Positions 52,643 through 64,000 of a stretch of DNA of 64,000 bases are shown piece after piece (the first letter of the stretch is position 1; the number at the start of each line of letters is the position of its first letter). This DNA is from Ciceribacter lividus. Its GTDB lineage: Bacteria > Pseudomonadota > Alphaproteobacteria > Rhizobiales > Rhizobiaceae. Below the pieces are notes generated by a model that ran no database searches, was not told where the DNA came from, and worked only from the letters and a program-made list of their open reading frames with translations. The stretch is from positions 62,001 through 126,000 of the forward strand of contig NZ_QPIX01000012.1 of assembly GCF_003337715.1 (NCBI RefSeq), written 5' to 3'. Position numbers and translations under genes: made by a program.

Positions 52643-53424
52643 TGCGGAAAGGTCTCATACTGGACAAAGTGGCTGTCGAGCGTGGTCGAACAACGATCGT
52701 CAGCCATTTCTCGGCCGCTCTCGTTCCCTCCCAGCTCGTCGCCGTCATCGGACCGAACGGTGCGGGCAAGTCCACACTCCTCGGAGCAATCGCCGGCGAT
52801 ATCCCTCACAAGGGGTCCATCCGCTGGAACGGACAGGCCGTCGACCGCGCCGCCGTCGGTTTCATGCCGCAATATTGCGCTGTGCGGGCGGAGTTGTCCG
52901 TATTGCAGGTCCTGCTGCTCGGGCGCCACGAAAAGCTCGGCTGGCACGTAGGTGAGGATGATCTCTCGGCTGCGGCCGAAATCCTCTGCTCCCTCGGCCT
53001 CGACCATCTGGCCGAACGCCCCATGACCACGCTCTCCGGCGGGCAACAGCAGATGGTGCTCCTCGCACAGAGGCTCATACGCGAGCCGCGCCTGCTCATT
53101 CTGGACGAGGCGACCAGCGCACTCGATCTGCGCCACCAGATCGGCGTGCTGGACCTCCTCAAGGACTACGCGAAACGAACCGGCGCCCTCGTCCTGATCG
53201 CCATCCACGATCTCAATCTTGCGGCCCGCCATGCCGACAGCCTAATGCTGCTCCACAACGGTGCGCTCGTGTCCCACGGAACCTCGTCAGAGGTCCTGAC
53301 ACTGCCGGCCATCCGCTCGATCTACCAGATCGAGGCGGAGGTGCTGCGCTGCCGCTCCGGCCTGCCGGTCGTCGTTCCACTCGGCGTCTCCGCAGCCGGC
53401 TCGATGTCAGATGCCGCGCAGTAA
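52642..53424 (+). CDS. Iron-type ABC transporter ATP-binding protein
   Basis: A 260-residue ABC ATPase of the FecE/FhuC/BtuD group. Walker A is GPNGAGKSTLLGAIAG, the signature TLSGGQQQMVLLAQRL, Walker B LLILDEATSALD, with IAIHDLNLAARHADS as switch region. The start shares one base with the permease stop (TGATG), so all three genes are coupled. It converges on lpdV with 27 bases between stops. Confidence 0.92.
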   Translation: MRKGLILDKVAVERGRTTIVSHFSAALVPSQLVAVIGPNGAGKSTLLGAIAGDIPHKGSIRWNGQAVDRAAVGFMPQYCAVRAELSVLQVLLLGRHEKLGWHVGEDDLSAAAEILCSLGLDHLAERPMTTLSGGQQQMVLLAQRLIREPRLLILDEATSALDLRHQIGVLDLLKDYAKRTGALVLIAIHDLNLAARHADSLMLLHNGALVSHGTSSEVLTLPAIRSIYQIEAEVLRCRSGLPVVVPLGVSAAGSMSDAAQ

Positions 53425-53451
53425 CGCGGATCGCTCGGCCCCTCAGGCAGA

Positions 53452-54852
53452 TCAAATGTGCAAGGCGTGGCCGAGTGCTTTGAGCGCTGCTTCCTGCAGG
53501 GCTTCCCCACGAGTTGGGTGAGCGTGGACTGTCGCGGCAATGTCCTCGACCCTGGCGCCCATCTCGATGGCGAGTGCGAAGGCGCTTGCCAATTCGGATA
53601 CGCCGGCGCCGACCGCCTGCAGCCCGAGCACGACATTGTTGTCCGCGCGTGCCACAACCCGCACGAAACCATCTTCTGCGAGCATGGTCATCGCGCGGCC
53701 GTTGGCGCTGAACGGAAACTGTCCCACCCGCACTTCGAGACCGTTGCGGCGCGCCTCGTCCGACGACAGACCCGCGCCGAGGATCTCCGGATCGGTAAAG
53801 CACACGGCCGGAATACAGCGCTTGTCCCACCCGCGTTTCAGCCCCGAGGCGATCTCGGCAACCATCTCGCCCTGCGCCATGGCGCGGTGGGCGAGCATCG
53901 GTTCGCCGGTAATGTCACCGATGGCGAAGACACCGCGCATCGATGTTCGGCACTGGTCGTCGATGCGCAGGAATGGGCCAGAACGGTCGAGATCGAGCCC
54001 GTCAAGTCCGGACATATCCGTGTTCGGCCGGCGCCCGACGGTGACGAGTATCTTGTCGGCCTGCAGCTTATGTTCCTTGCCGTCCTCGGTCTCGACGAGC
54101 AAGGCCTCGCCCTGACCGGCAAGGCCTTTCGCCTTCGCGCCCGTCAGCACGCGGAGCCCCAGTTGCTGCAGGCGCTTCTGGACAGGACGGACGAGTTCTC
54201 CATCATATTGCGGAAGCACCTGATCTGTGGCTTCGACGACCGTCACCTCGCTTCCGAGTTTTGCGAAGGCCGTTCCGAGCTCCAGCCCGATATAGCCGCC
54301 GCCGACCACCACCAGCTTTTTCGGCAGTGCCGTGAGCGAGAGCGCCTCCGTCGAAGAGATGACTGGTCCGCCGAATGGCAGAAAGGGGAGCTCTACCGGC
54401 TTGGAACCGGTCGCGATGACGACCATCTCCGCGCGGATCACCTGCATCCCGGTTTCGGTCTGCACCTCCACGGTCTTGCCGTCCCGGAAGGCGGCGCGCC
54501 CCTGGACGATCTTCACCCGTGCCTTGCGCAGGAGACCTGAAACACCGGTGTTCAAACGGCCGACGATGCCGTCCTTCCAGGCGCTTGTCGCAGCGAGGTC
54601 GAGGCTCGGTGGCACCTGCAACGAAATGCCGAGCGGGCTCCGGCCCTCCGCCATTTGGCGGATCTTCTCGTATTCCTCCGCCGCATGGATCAGCGCCTTG
54701 GAGGGAATGCAGCCAACATTGAGACAGGTGCCCCCCGGCTTTCCCGCCTCGACGATCACCGTATCGACGCCGAGTTGGCCGGCCCGGATCGCACAGACGT
54801 AACCGCCGGGACCAGCGCCGATGACAAGGAGCTTGCAGGAAATTTCCTTCAT
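53452..54852 (-). CDS. lpdV: Dihydrolipoyl dehydrogenase of the branched-chain oxoacid complex
   Basis: A 466-residue flavoenzyme (E3). The FAD loop is LLVIGAGPGGYVCAIRAG, the redox disulfide is at C43 and C48 (CLNVGC), the NAD loop is VVVGGGYIGLELGTAF, and the C-terminal His-Glu pair is in HAHPTRGEALQEAAL. It reoxidises lipoyl groups of BkdB. It follows bkdB by six bases. Confidence 0.94.
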   Translation of the reverse strand: MKEISCKLLVIGAGPGGYVCAIRAGQLGVDTVIVEAGKPGGTCLNVGCIPSKALIHAAEEYEKIRQMAEGRSPLGISLQVPPSLDLAATSAWKDGIVGRLNTGVSGLLRKARVKIVQGRAAFRDGKTVEVQTETGMQVIRAEMVVIATGSKPVELPFLPFGGPVISSTEALSLTALPKKLVVVGGGYIGLELGTAFAKLGSEVTVVEATDQVLPQYDGELVRPVQKRLQQLGLRVLTGAKAKGLAGQGEALLVETEDGKEHKLQADKILVTVGRRPNTDMSGLDGLDLDRSGPFLRIDDQCRTSMRGVFAIGDITGEPMLAHRAMAQGEMVAEIASGLKRGWDKRCIPAVCFTDPEILGAGLSSDEARRNGLEVRVGQFPFSANGRAMTMLAEDGFVRVVARADNNVVLGLQAVGAGVSELASAFALAIEMGARVEDIAATVHAHPTRGEALQEAALKALGHALHI

Positions 54853-54857
54853 GACTG

Positions 54858-56138
54858 TCAGTCCTCGATGAAGATGAGGGCAGGCGTTTCGAGCAGCGTC
54901 TTGATCCGCTGCACAAAGGTTGCGGCGTCCCAGCCGTCGATGATCCGGTGGTCGAAGCTCGACGAGAGGTTCATCATCTTGCGCGGCACGAACTGGTTGC
55001 CGTCCCAGACGGGCCGCACCACCATCTTGTTGACGCCGATAATCGCGACTTCCGGATGATTGATGATCGGTGTCGTGGCGATACCGCCGAGCGCTCCGAG
55101 GGATGTGATCGTAATCGTCGAGCCGGTCAACTCTTCGCGAAGCGCCGTGCCCGAACGGGCCGCCTCGGCGAGCCGGGTGAGTTCGGTGGCACAATCCCAA
55201 ATGCTGCGAGCCTCGGCGTGACGAACGACTGGCACCGTCAGCCCCGTCGACGTTTGCGTGGCGACCCCGATATGTACCGCGCCGAACCGGGAGATGATGC
55301 CGGCGTTGTCGTCGAAGGTCGCGTTGACCTCCGGCTGGCGGGCGATCGCCTTCACCATGGCGCGCATCAGGAACGGCAGGATCGTAAGCTTCGGATGGTC
55401 CGGCTTGCGATCCCTGTTCATCGTCGTGCGCAGTTCCTCGAGGTCGGTCATGTCGACCTCCTCGACGTAGCTGATGTGGGGGATTCGCGAGGCCGAAAGC
55501 GTCATCCGTTCGGCGATCCGCCGACGCATGCCGGTAAGCTTCACCTCCTCGACATGGGTGTTGCGGACCGGGCCGTGCGACGCTGCCGGTTGCGGTGCGC
55601 CGGAAGCCAGAAAGAGCTCGATATCCTCGTGCGTGATCCGACCGGCCGGGCCTGTGCCGACGACCTGACGCAGGTCTACCCCGCTCTCCCGCGCCCGCAA
55701 CCGCACGGCAGGAGAGGCGAGTGGCTTCTGCGATTCTGGCAGCGGAGACGGACGCGACGCGGGAGCGGTACCGGAGGTGCTTGGCGCTCCCCTCGCCTCG
55801 ACCGCCGGCGAAACCGCGGCGGTTGGTGTTGCGCTTGCATTCTCGGCAGCAGGAGAATCGCCCTCATTCTCTCCTGAGGAGGACCCGTCGTCGTAACCGG
55901 GCACCTCTATCCTGAGCAGCGGCGCCTTGACCGAAACCGTGTCGCCGATCTCGGCGCCGACCCAGATCACCACGCCGGCGACCGGCGACGGGATCTCGAC
56001 GGTCGCCTTGTCGGTCATCACAGCGGCAAGCACCATATCTTCGCGCACCGGATCGCCAGGCTTCACGTGCCATTCGACCAGCTCTGCCTCGGCGACACCT
56101 TCGCCGACATCCGGCATCTTGATGGTGAATTCACCCAT
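54858..56138 (-). CDS. bkdB: Branched-chain 2-oxoacid dehydrogenase E2 (dihydrolipoyl transacylase)
   Basis: A 426-residue E2. One N-terminal lipoyl domain has the lipoylated Lys at 44 (MTDKATVEI). A Pro/Ala/Ser/Gly linker leads to the peripheral-subunit-binding domain (ASPAVRLRARESGVDLRQVVGTGPAGRITHEDIE), then the catalytic domain with SFDHRIIDGWDAATF. It transfers acyl groups from E1 to CoA. Confidence 0.95.
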   Translation of the reverse strand: MGEFTIKMPDVGEGVAEAELVEWHVKPGDPVREDMVLAAVMTDKATVEIPSPVAGVVIWVGAEIGDTVSVKAPLLRIEVPGYDDGSSSGENEGDSPAAENASATPTAAVSPAVEARGAPSTSGTAPASRPSPLPESQKPLASPAVRLRARESGVDLRQVVGTGPAGRITHEDIELFLASGAPQPAASHGPVRNTHVEEVKLTGMRRRIAERMTLSASRIPHISYVEEVDMTDLEELRTTMNRDRKPDHPKLTILPFLMRAMVKAIARQPEVNATFDDNAGIISRFGAVHIGVATQTSTGLTVPVVRHAEARSIWDCATELTRLAEAARSGTALREELTGSTITITSLGALGGIATTPIINHPEVAIIGVNKMVVRPVWDGNQFVPRKMMNLSSSFDHRIIDGWDAATFVQRIKTLLETPALIFIED

Positions 56139-56141
56139 GGA

Positions 56142-57155
56142 TCAGCCCTCCATCACTTCGATGAGCGCGCGCCCGACTCGGGCCGGACCGGGGAAGTAAT
56201 CCCATTCCTGCGCATGCGGATAAGGCGTATCCCAGCCGGCGACACGCACCACCGGCGCTTCGAGATGGTAGAAACAATGCTCCTGAACCAGAGCCGCAAC
56301 TTCGGCACCGAAACCGGAGGTCAGCGTCGCTTCGTGAACGATTACACAGCGACCTGTCTTGTTCACCGATTGTACGATGGTATCGAGGTCGAGCGGGAGC
56401 AGACTGCGCAAATCGATGACTTCGGCATCGACACCCGTCTCCTCCACCGCGGCAAGGGCGACGTGAACCATCGTCCCGTAAGCGAGAACGGTGGCCGCCG
56501 AACCCGGTCTGCGCACCTCGGCCTTGCCGATCGGGATCGCATAATGCCCCTCCGGCACTTCGCCGAGCTCGTGTTTGGACCAGGGCGTCACCGGTCGCTC
56601 GTGATGGCCGTCGAAGGGGCCGTTGTAGAGCCGCTTAGGCTCCAGAAAGATCACCGGATCCGGATCTTCAATGGCCGCGATCAGCAAACCCTTGGCGTCG
56701 AACGGATTGGACGGCACCACCACCTTCAGTCCGCAGACATGGGTGAAGAGCGCCTCGGGGCTCTGGCTGTGAGTCTGGCCACCGAAAATACCGCCACCGG
56801 TCGGCATCCGCACCACGATCGGGCAGGTGAAGTCGCCGTTCGAGCGATACCGGATACGGGCGGCCTCCTGCGTAATCTGGTCGTAGGCCGGGTACATGTA
56901 ATCGGCGAACTGGATCTCGATGCAGGGCTTTAGTCCGTATGCCGCCATGCCGATCGCCGTTCCGAGAATGCCCGATTCGCTGATCGGCGTGTCGAAGCAG
57001 CGGGTCTTGCCGTATTTCGCCTGCAGCCCCTGGGTACAACGGAAGACGCCGCCAAAATAGCCGACATCCTCGCCGAAGACGACGACGTTGTCATCGCGCC
57101 CCATCGAGACGTCCATGGCGCTGCGAACGGCTTCAATCATGGTCATTCTGGGCAT
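56142..57155 (-). CDS. bkdA2: Branched-chain 2-oxoacid dehydrogenase E1 beta subunit
   Basis: A 337-residue E1 beta subunit, with MIEAVRSAMDVSMGRDDNVVVFGEDVGYFGGVFRC near the N-terminus, FADYMYPAYDQI and RSLLPLDLDTI. The sequence is closest in feel to the 2-oxoisovalerate type rather than pyruvate E1. The ATG at 57153-57155 directly follows the bkdA1 stop (TGATATG). Confidence 0.94.
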   Translation of the reverse strand: MPRMTMIEAVRSAMDVSMGRDDNVVVFGEDVGYFGGVFRCTQGLQAKYGKTRCFDTPISESGILGTAIGMAAYGLKPCIEIQFADYMYPAYDQITQEAARIRYRSNGDFTCPIVVRMPTGGGIFGGQTHSQSPEALFTHVCGLKVVVPSNPFDAKGLLIAAIEDPDPVIFLEPKRLYNGPFDGHHERPVTPWSKHELGEVPEGHYAIPIGKAEVRRPGSAATVLAYGTMVHVALAAVEETGVDAEVIDLRSLLPLDLDTIVQSVNKTGRCVIVHEATLTSGFGAEVAALVQEHCFYHLEAPVVRVAGWDTPYPHAQEWDYFPGPARVGRALIEVMEG

Positions 57156-57156
57156 A

Positions 57157-59578
<2,422 letters not shown>

Positions 59579-59598
59579 TCCGGCCCCTCCCAGCCCCC

Positions 59599-60801
59599 TC
59601 AGTGCCGCTGCACGGCGATCGCGGTCGCTTCGCCGCCGCCGATGCAGACAGCGGCCATACCGCGCCGCAGGTCATAGCGCTCCAGCGCGGCGAGCAGGGT
59701 CACGATAATGCGTGCTCCCGACGCACCGATCGGATGCCCGAGCGCACAGGCTCCGCCATGGACGTTCACCTTGTCATGAGGCAGGCCGAGTTCATGCATC
59801 GCCGCCATGGGAACCACCGCGAAAGCCTCGTTGATCTCGAAGAGGTCGACATCCTTGAGATCCCAGCCGGTGCGGACGCCAAGCTTCCGCAACGCATCGA
59901 CGGGGGCCGTCGGAAAGAGATGCGGCGCCTGTGAATGGGTAGCATGGCCGACGATCGTCGCGAGCGGCGTCCGGCCCTCCCGCTCGGCCTGTGAACGACG
60001 CATCAAGACGAGCGCCGCGGCACCGTCCGAAATCGAGCTGGAATTCGCCGCCGTCACCGTCCCTCCTTCGCGGAAGGCGGGACGCAACGTCGGTATCTTG
60101 TCGAGTCTCGCTTTTCCCGGCTGCTCGTCGATGCTCACGGTAACGTCCGTCTTGCCGCTGCCGATCGTCACCGGCGTGATCTCTGCCTCGAAATCCCCGC
60201 CAGCGATCGCCTTTTGCGCTCGCGTCAGCGATGCGACGGCATAAGCGTCCTGGGCGTCGCGGGTAAAGCCATAGGCCTCCGCGCAGTCTTCCGCGAACGT
60301 GCCCATCAGCCGGCCCTTGTCATAGGCATCCTCAAGACCATCGAGGAACATGTGATCGATGACGCGGCCATGCCCCAGCCGATAGCCGCCACGGGCGCGA
60401 TCGAGCAGATACGGCGCATTGGTCATGCTTTCCATGCCGCCGGCCACCGCGACCGTGGCGCTGCCGGCGAGCAGGAGGTCATGGGCAAGCATTGTGGCCT
60501 TCATGCCGGAGCCGCACATCTTGTTGACGGTCGTTGCGCCCGTCGAGACGGGAAGCCCCGCCCCGATCGACGCCTGACGGGCCGGCGCCTGCCCCAGACC
60601 AGCGGCGAGAACGCAGCCGAATACCACTTCATCGATTTCATCGGCACCGACGCCGGATCGGGCAAGCGCCGCGCGGATCGCGGCCGCGCCGAGATCCGGA
60701 GCCGTCGCGCGCGACAGCACACCCTGAAAGCCGCCCATGGCCGTGCGTGCCGCACCGACGATGACAACCGGGTCCTGAGGCATTCCCTGCATCTCCTGCA
60801 T
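59599..60801 (-). CDS. Acetyl-CoA C-acyltransferase (thiolase)
   Basis: A 400-residue thiolase. The acyl-accepting Cys is C96 in [10 protein letters not shown], the catalytic His is in [17 protein letters not shown], and the second Cys is in [26 protein letters not shown] is a less common substrate-loop stretch. It probably cleaves 2-methylacetoacetyl-CoA or acetoacetyl-CoA. The ATG at 60801 has GGAG five bases upstream; seven extra upstream codons are in the SDR end. Confidence 0.93.
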   Translation of the reverse strand: MQEMQGMPQDPVVIVGAARTAMGGFQGVLSRATAPDLGAAAIRAALARSGVGADEIDEVVFGCVLAAGLGQAPARQASIGAGLPVSTGATTVNKMCGSGMKATMLAHDLLLAGSATVAVAGGMESMTNAPYLLDRARGGYRLGHGRVIDHMFLDGLEDAYDKGRLMGTFAEDCAEAYGFTRDAQDAYAVASLTRAQKAIAGGDFEAEITPVTIGSGKTDVTVSIDEQPGKARLDKIPTLRPAFREGGTVTAANSSSISDGAAALVLMRRSQAEREGRTPLATIVGHATHSQAPHLFPTAPVDALRKLGVRTGWDLKDVDLFEINEAFAVVPMAAMHELGLPHDKVNVHGGACALGHPIGASGARIIVTLLAALERYDLRRGMAAVCIGGGEATAIAVQRH

Positions 60802-60811
60802 CACTGCTCCT

Positions 60812-61579
60812 TCAACGCGCACCCATGCGCAAAGCTCCGTCGAGACGGATCACCGTTCCGTTGAGCATCCTGTTCTCGCAGATGTGGCGGACAAGACCGG
60901 CATATTCCTCCGGATGGCCGAGGCGGGACGGAAAAGGTACGCTCTTGCCGAGTGAATCCTGAACCTCTTGCGGCATGCCCGCCATCATCGGCGTCTCGAA
61001 GATGCCGGGCGCGATCGAAACGACGCGGATGCCGTAACGCGCAAGCTCGCGGGCGATCGGCAGGGTCATTCCGACGACGCCGCCCTTCGAAGCGGAATAC
61101 GCGGCCTGGCCGATTTGCCCTTCGAAAGCGGCGACCGATGCGGTGTTGACGATCACACCGCGCTCGCCGTCTTCGTCCGGCTCCTCCCTGGAGATTGCGG
61201 CGGCCGCAAGACGGATCATGTTGAATGTGCCGACGAGATTGATGCTGATTGCCCGCGTGAAGACATCCAGCCGATGCGGACCGTCGCGACCGATCACCTT
61301 CTCGCCGGGGGCGATGCCGGCGCAGTTCACCAGGCCGTGGAGGTGTCCGAAGGCCTCCGTTGCGGCTCGAACGGCGGCCGCCGCGTCGTCCTCCGACGTG
61401 ACGTCGGTTCGCACGAAGCGGACGCTGTTTCCGAATTCCGCGGTGACCTTCTCACCGACCTCGGCATTGACGTCAGCAATGACTGCCCGCGCTCCGGCGG
61501 CGGTGAGCGAGTGCACCACGGCAAGACCGAGGCCCGAAGCACCGCCAGTCACGACGAAGACCTTGCCTTCGATCAGCAC
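60812..61579 (-). CDS. 3-hydroxyacyl-CoA dehydrogenase, SDR type (HSD17B10-like)
   Basis: A 255-residue short-chain dehydrogenase. The NAD loop is [10 protein letters not shown] at 11-20, and the catalytic Ser/Tyr/Lys set lies in [23 protein letters not shown]. The type II group oxidises 2-methyl-3-hydroxybutyryl-CoA in isoleucine breakdown, which matches the operon. It is the promoter-proximal gene of the degradation cluster, divergent from the AraC regulator. Confidence 0.9.
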   Translation of the reverse strand: MLIEGKVFVVTGGASGLGLAVVHSLTAAGARAVIADVNAEVGEKVTAEFGNSVRFVRTDVTSEDDAAAAVRAATEAFGHLHGLVNCAGIAPGEKVIGRDGPHRLDVFTRAISINLVGTFNMIRLAAAAISREEPDEDGERGVIVNTASVAAFEGQIGQAAYSASKGGVVGMTLPIARELARYGIRVVSIAPGIFETPMMAGMPQEVQDSLGKSVPFPSRLGHPEEYAGLVRHICENRMLNGTVIRLDGALRMGAR

Positions 61580-61702
61580 GGGAAAATTCCCGCTTTCGTA
61601 GAACGTGCGATCGTGATCGTTCGATACGCCATCCCGTCCTCCTTCGCAGCATTCCGCACGCGAACCGGCTCCTCCGCCGATCCTTGTTGCCGGACTCTAT
61701 GC

Positions 61703-61752
61703 GGACAGTATATTGCAAGCGATGACCAAAGCGGCCAGATTTTTTGGACAGT
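61703..61752. promoter_or_regulatory. Direct repeats in the divergent promoter of the degradation cluster
   Basis: GGACAGT at 61703-61709 is repeated at 61746-61752, each followed by a T-rich TATTGC or TTTGCC tail, with a 43-base period (about four helical turns). AraC-family regulators commonly bind such direct repeats, and the AraC gene begins 22 bases further on. Confidence 0.4.
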
Positions 61753-61774
61753 TTTGCCATATCAGGAGAAGCGA

Positions 61775-62839
61775 ATGGCCGAGCCGAACAGACGGATGAT
61801 TTCGCCTTCCTTCATCGAGGAAGCGCTCGATTGCCTGCGTCGGCACGGCAAGCCGACCGCACCGGTTCTGGCGTCGGTGGGACTGCCGCCCGTGGTCGAC
61901 GCTCCGGTCTCGGCCGAGATCTACGGCGCGCTCTGGCTTGCCGTCGCGGCCGAAGTCGACGACGAGTTCTTCGGCATGGGTGCCCGGCCGATGCGCAACG
62001 GCAGTTTCACGCTTCTCTGCCATTGCGTGCTGCACGCGCCGACGCTGGAACACGCCCTGCGGCGGGCACTGCGCTTCCTGAACGTGATCCTGGAGGATCC
62101 CTCCGGCCGACTCGAGATCAGCGAGGGCCTCGCGGAGATCGTGCTCGAGGACAAGATGGGGCCACGCTCGGCCTTTGCCTACCGCACCTACTGGATTCTG
62201 CTGCACGGCATCGCTTGCTGGCTGGTCGGCCGGCGCGTTCCGATCCGCAGGGTCGATTTCCGCTGCGCCGAGCCGCAGCAGGGTGCGGACTACCGGTTGT
62301 TCTTCGGCGCTCCGGTCCGTTTCGGGCAGCCGGTCAGCCGGCTCTCCTTCGACCGACAACTGCTCCGTCTGCCGATCGCGCGGACGGAACAGGCGTTGAA
62401 GCAGTTCCTCCGAGGGGCGCCCGCCAACATCCTGGTGCGCTACCGGTACGACGCGGGCCTGGCGGCGGGCGTCCGGCGCCGGCTGGGGCAGACCCCACCG
62501 TCGAGCTGGGGCAGTTTCGAGGATATTGCGGCGCAGATGCGCATGTCGCCATCGACCCTGCGCCACCGTCTGCAGGCCGAGGGACGGAGCTTTGCCGGCA
62601 TAAAGGATGAGATCAGGCGGGAGCGGGCCATGGAACTGCTGCTGACGAGTCGAGACAGCGTCGGAGAGATCGCCGCCCAGCTCGGCTTTTCCGAGCCGAG
62701 CGCCTTTCACCGTGCCTTCCGCAAGTGGACCTCCAGGAGCCCCGGCGTCTTCCGCCGTGAAGCTGCGGCGGCGCGCGTGCTAGACATCGGACACCAGCGC
62801 CGCTCGCCAATGACCGAGATAGGAGCCGACATCGAGTGA
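61775..62839 (+). CDS. AraC family transcriptional regulator (OruR-like)
   Basis: A 354-residue protein. The N-terminal half (about residues 10-220) resembles the arabinose-binding-type domain of OruR-like regulators (LCHCVLHAPTLEHALRRALRFLNVI), and the C-terminus holds two helix-turn-helix motifs (SFEDIAAQMRMSPSTLRHRLQAEG, SVGEIAAQLGFSEPSAFHRAFRKWTSRSPGVFR). The ATG follows AGGAGAA. It is divergent from the SDR gene and presumably controls that operon. Its last 60 bases overlap the convergent kinase gene. Confidence 0.9.
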   Translation: MAEPNRRMISPSFIEEALDCLRRHGKPTAPVLASVGLPPVVDAPVSAEIYGALWLAVAAEVDDEFFGMGARPMRNGSFTLLCHCVLHAPTLEHALRRALRFLNVILEDPSGRLEISEGLAEIVLEDKMGPRSAFAYRTYWILLHGIACWLVGRRVPIRRVDFRCAEPQQGADYRLFFGAPVRFGQPVSRLSFDRQLLRLPIARTEQALKQFLRGAPANILVRYRYDAGLAAGVRRRLGQTPPSSWGSFEDIAAQMRMSPSTLRHRLQAEGRSFAGIKDEIRRERAMELLLTSRDSVGEIAAQLGFSEPSAFHRAFRKWTSRSPGVFRREAAAARVLDIGHQRRSPMTEIGADIE

Positions 62840-64000
62840 CGGCGAAATGACGGTCGGGTGTCGCGCCTGTGGCCTGACCCCGGCGAGCAGCGCAGCTCCG
62901 AGTGCCGTACCACTCGTTCCCGCGTCCGTGTCGACCGTCACGTCGCGCCCGGTCATCGACGCCATCGCGGCGAGGAAGACGCTGTTCCGGCTCATCGGCC
63001 CTTCTACGATGATCGGGCCCGCCGCCTTCACGAGGTCGAGACATGTGACCGTCATCATCGCCACATAGAGCGAGACGGCGGCAACCCGCTCGGCCTCCGA
63101 CGCAGGCTCACCGATCCACTGTCCCTTGCGGTCCGGGAAAGGTCCTGATCCGTCCACGGCATTGGGCAGGACCATCACGCCCTTGCCAATCACCGCACGG
63201 GCGGCCGACTCCATCGCTTCCGGTGACGGTTCAACCACGCCTTGCGTGAGGATCTCGAATTCGCGACCGCCCATGAAGCGGGCCGATGGCACGGGCCGCG
63301 CGAAGGTATCGACATTCGAAAGCGTGTCACGCATCGGATCGAGCCCCGCTGGGTCACTCCCCGCCGCGAAGCAGATGACCCAGGTGCCCGTCGACACCAC
63401 CGAGAAAGGCGGCTGCCTTCCGATGAGATGTGGCAGCAGCGACGCATTGGAATCGTGGATACCGCAATAGACCGGAACGGCCGCATTAAGGCCGATCACT
63501 CGGCGGACCTCCGGCAGCACCGGGCCAAGCACGTCGAATGCCGACCGGACCGGCGCCATCAACGTCCTTATCTCGAGCCTGTCGACGAGAGACGAATAAA
63601 CGCCCTGCCCCGGATTCCAGAGGTCGGTGTGACAGCCGAGCGAGGTTACCTCGTTCGCAGCGACACCCGTCAGGCGGAAGGCCCAGTATTGCGGATAGGT
63701 GAGGATCGTCCGGACCCGCGCAAACGCTTCGGAAAAGACAGTCTTCTGATAGTGAAGTTGGGCTCCGAGATTGAGGCCGACCGGAAGCGCCGGCGAACAG
63801 GTCTCGGGAAAGGCAGGCCGCAAGGCGGCGTAGTCCGAAACGACGTCGGCCGGATAGCCGTGTTCGTAATCGAGAACCGGCATGGCGAGCCGCCCGTCAG
63901 CGTCGAGGAGCGCGGCGCTCGCCCCATGCGTGGTGATCGAGATCGCATCGTAGCCGGGCGCCTCGGCGAATGAAGCGAGAGCGGACAGGATGAACGACCA
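62780..64000 (-). CDS. FGGY-family carbohydrate kinase, partial
   Basis: The frame continues to the right edge, so the N-terminus is missing; 406 residues are visible. FGGY features are the start of the visible part (ISITTHGASAALLD), LTYPQYWAFRLTG, VYCGIHDSNASLLPHL, VVSTGTWVICFA and the C-terminal IIVEGPMSRNSVFLAAMASMTGRDV. It would phosphorylate a sugar or polyol. The internal ATG at 63883 is not the true start because the conserved frame runs through it. It overlaps the AraC gene end by 60 bases, tail to tail. Confidence 0.85.
   Translation of the reverse strand, partial: WSFILSALASFAEAPGYDAISITTHGASAALLDADGRLAMPVLDYEHGYPADVVSDYAALRPAFPETCSPALPVGLNLGAQLHYQKTVFSEAFARVRTILTYPQYWAFRLTGVAANEVTSLGCHTDLWNPGQGVYSSLVDRLEIRTLMAPVRSAFDVLGPVLPEVRRVIGLNAAVPVYCGIHDSNASLLPHLIGRQPPFSVVSTGTWVICFAAGSDPAGLDPMRDTLSNVDTFARPVPSARFMGGREFEILTQGVVEPSPEAMESAARAVIGKGVMVLPNAVDGSGPFPDRKGQWIGEPASEAERVAAVSLYVAMMTVTCLDLVKAAGPIIVEGPMSRNSVFLAAMASMTGRDVTVDTDAGTSGTALGAALLAGVRPQARHPTVISPSLDVGSYLGHWRAALVSDV

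Overview
The window looks like chromosomal or megaplasmid DNA of a methylotrophic alphaproteobacterium, most likely Hyphomicrobiales (Rhizobiales). It is GC-rich and densely packed, with many ATGA-type gene overlaps. It carries four linked C1 modules: a tetrahydromethanopterin/methanofuran (H4MPT/MFR) formaldehyde-oxidation cluster, a PQQ-biosynthesis and quinoprotein-accessory cluster, a lanthanide-type methanol dehydrogenase (XoxF) cluster, and a Calvin-cycle operon with a form II RuBisCO. The xox-pqq-cbb linkage resembles some rhizobial megaplasmids, but the archaeal-type H4MPT set is a feature of dedicated methylotrophs. Genus assignment is not possible from the sequence alone. I saw no rRNA, tRNA, CRISPR array, transposase or prophage gene.

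Layout. 1-3.8 kb: housekeeping or unrelated genes (truncated TetR regulator, small lipoprotein, 3-methyladenine glycosylase, PAS protein, pseudouridine synthase), then a 260-bp element bounded by 28-bp perfect inverted repeats. 4.1-21.9 kb: C1 transfer cluster with fhcBADC, a pterin dehydratase, mptG, mtdB, ATP-grasp, mch, second ATP-grasp, CitG-like gene, fae, HisA-like gene, mfnF, DUF447, DHPS-like gene, dihydromethanopterin-reductase-type flavoprotein, mfnE and an mfnB-folB fusion. 22-27.1 kb: a quinoprotein-associated ABC module (binding protein, beta-propeller, small secreted protein, ATPase, ABC-2 permease, coiled-coil protein). 27.1-30.3 kb: pqqABCDE. 30.4-40 kb: rhodanese-like protein, xoxJ, xoxG, xoxF, a small Cys protein, SoxYZ-like and SoxH-like proteins, a NitT/TauT-type ABC importer and a second small Cys protein. 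40.1-49 kb: redoxin, rpe, cbbM, fba, tkt, prk, fbp and divergent cbbR. 49.2-53.4 kb: Cys/His-rich small secreted protein, Crp/Fnr regulator and a siderophore-type ABC importer. 53.4-62.8 kb: branched-chain 2-oxoacid dehydrogenase (bkdA1-A2-B-lpdV), acyl-CoA dehydrogenase, thiolase, SDR and a divergent AraC regulator. The right edge holds a truncated FGGY sugar kinase.

How it fits together. XoxF with its cytochrome XoxG would oxidise methanol in the periplasm using PQQ made by PqqA-E. Formaldehyde would be condensed with H4MPT by Fae, oxidised by MtdB and Mch, and released as formate by the Fhc complex. CO2 from formate oxidation (formate dehydrogenase is not in this window) could be refixed by the cbb operon. 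No serine-cycle gene is present here, so this stretch suggests autotrophic-style methylotrophy. The two ABC importers and several small Cys-containing secreted proteins are the least explained parts.

All assignments come from reading translated sequence and context; no database search was run.
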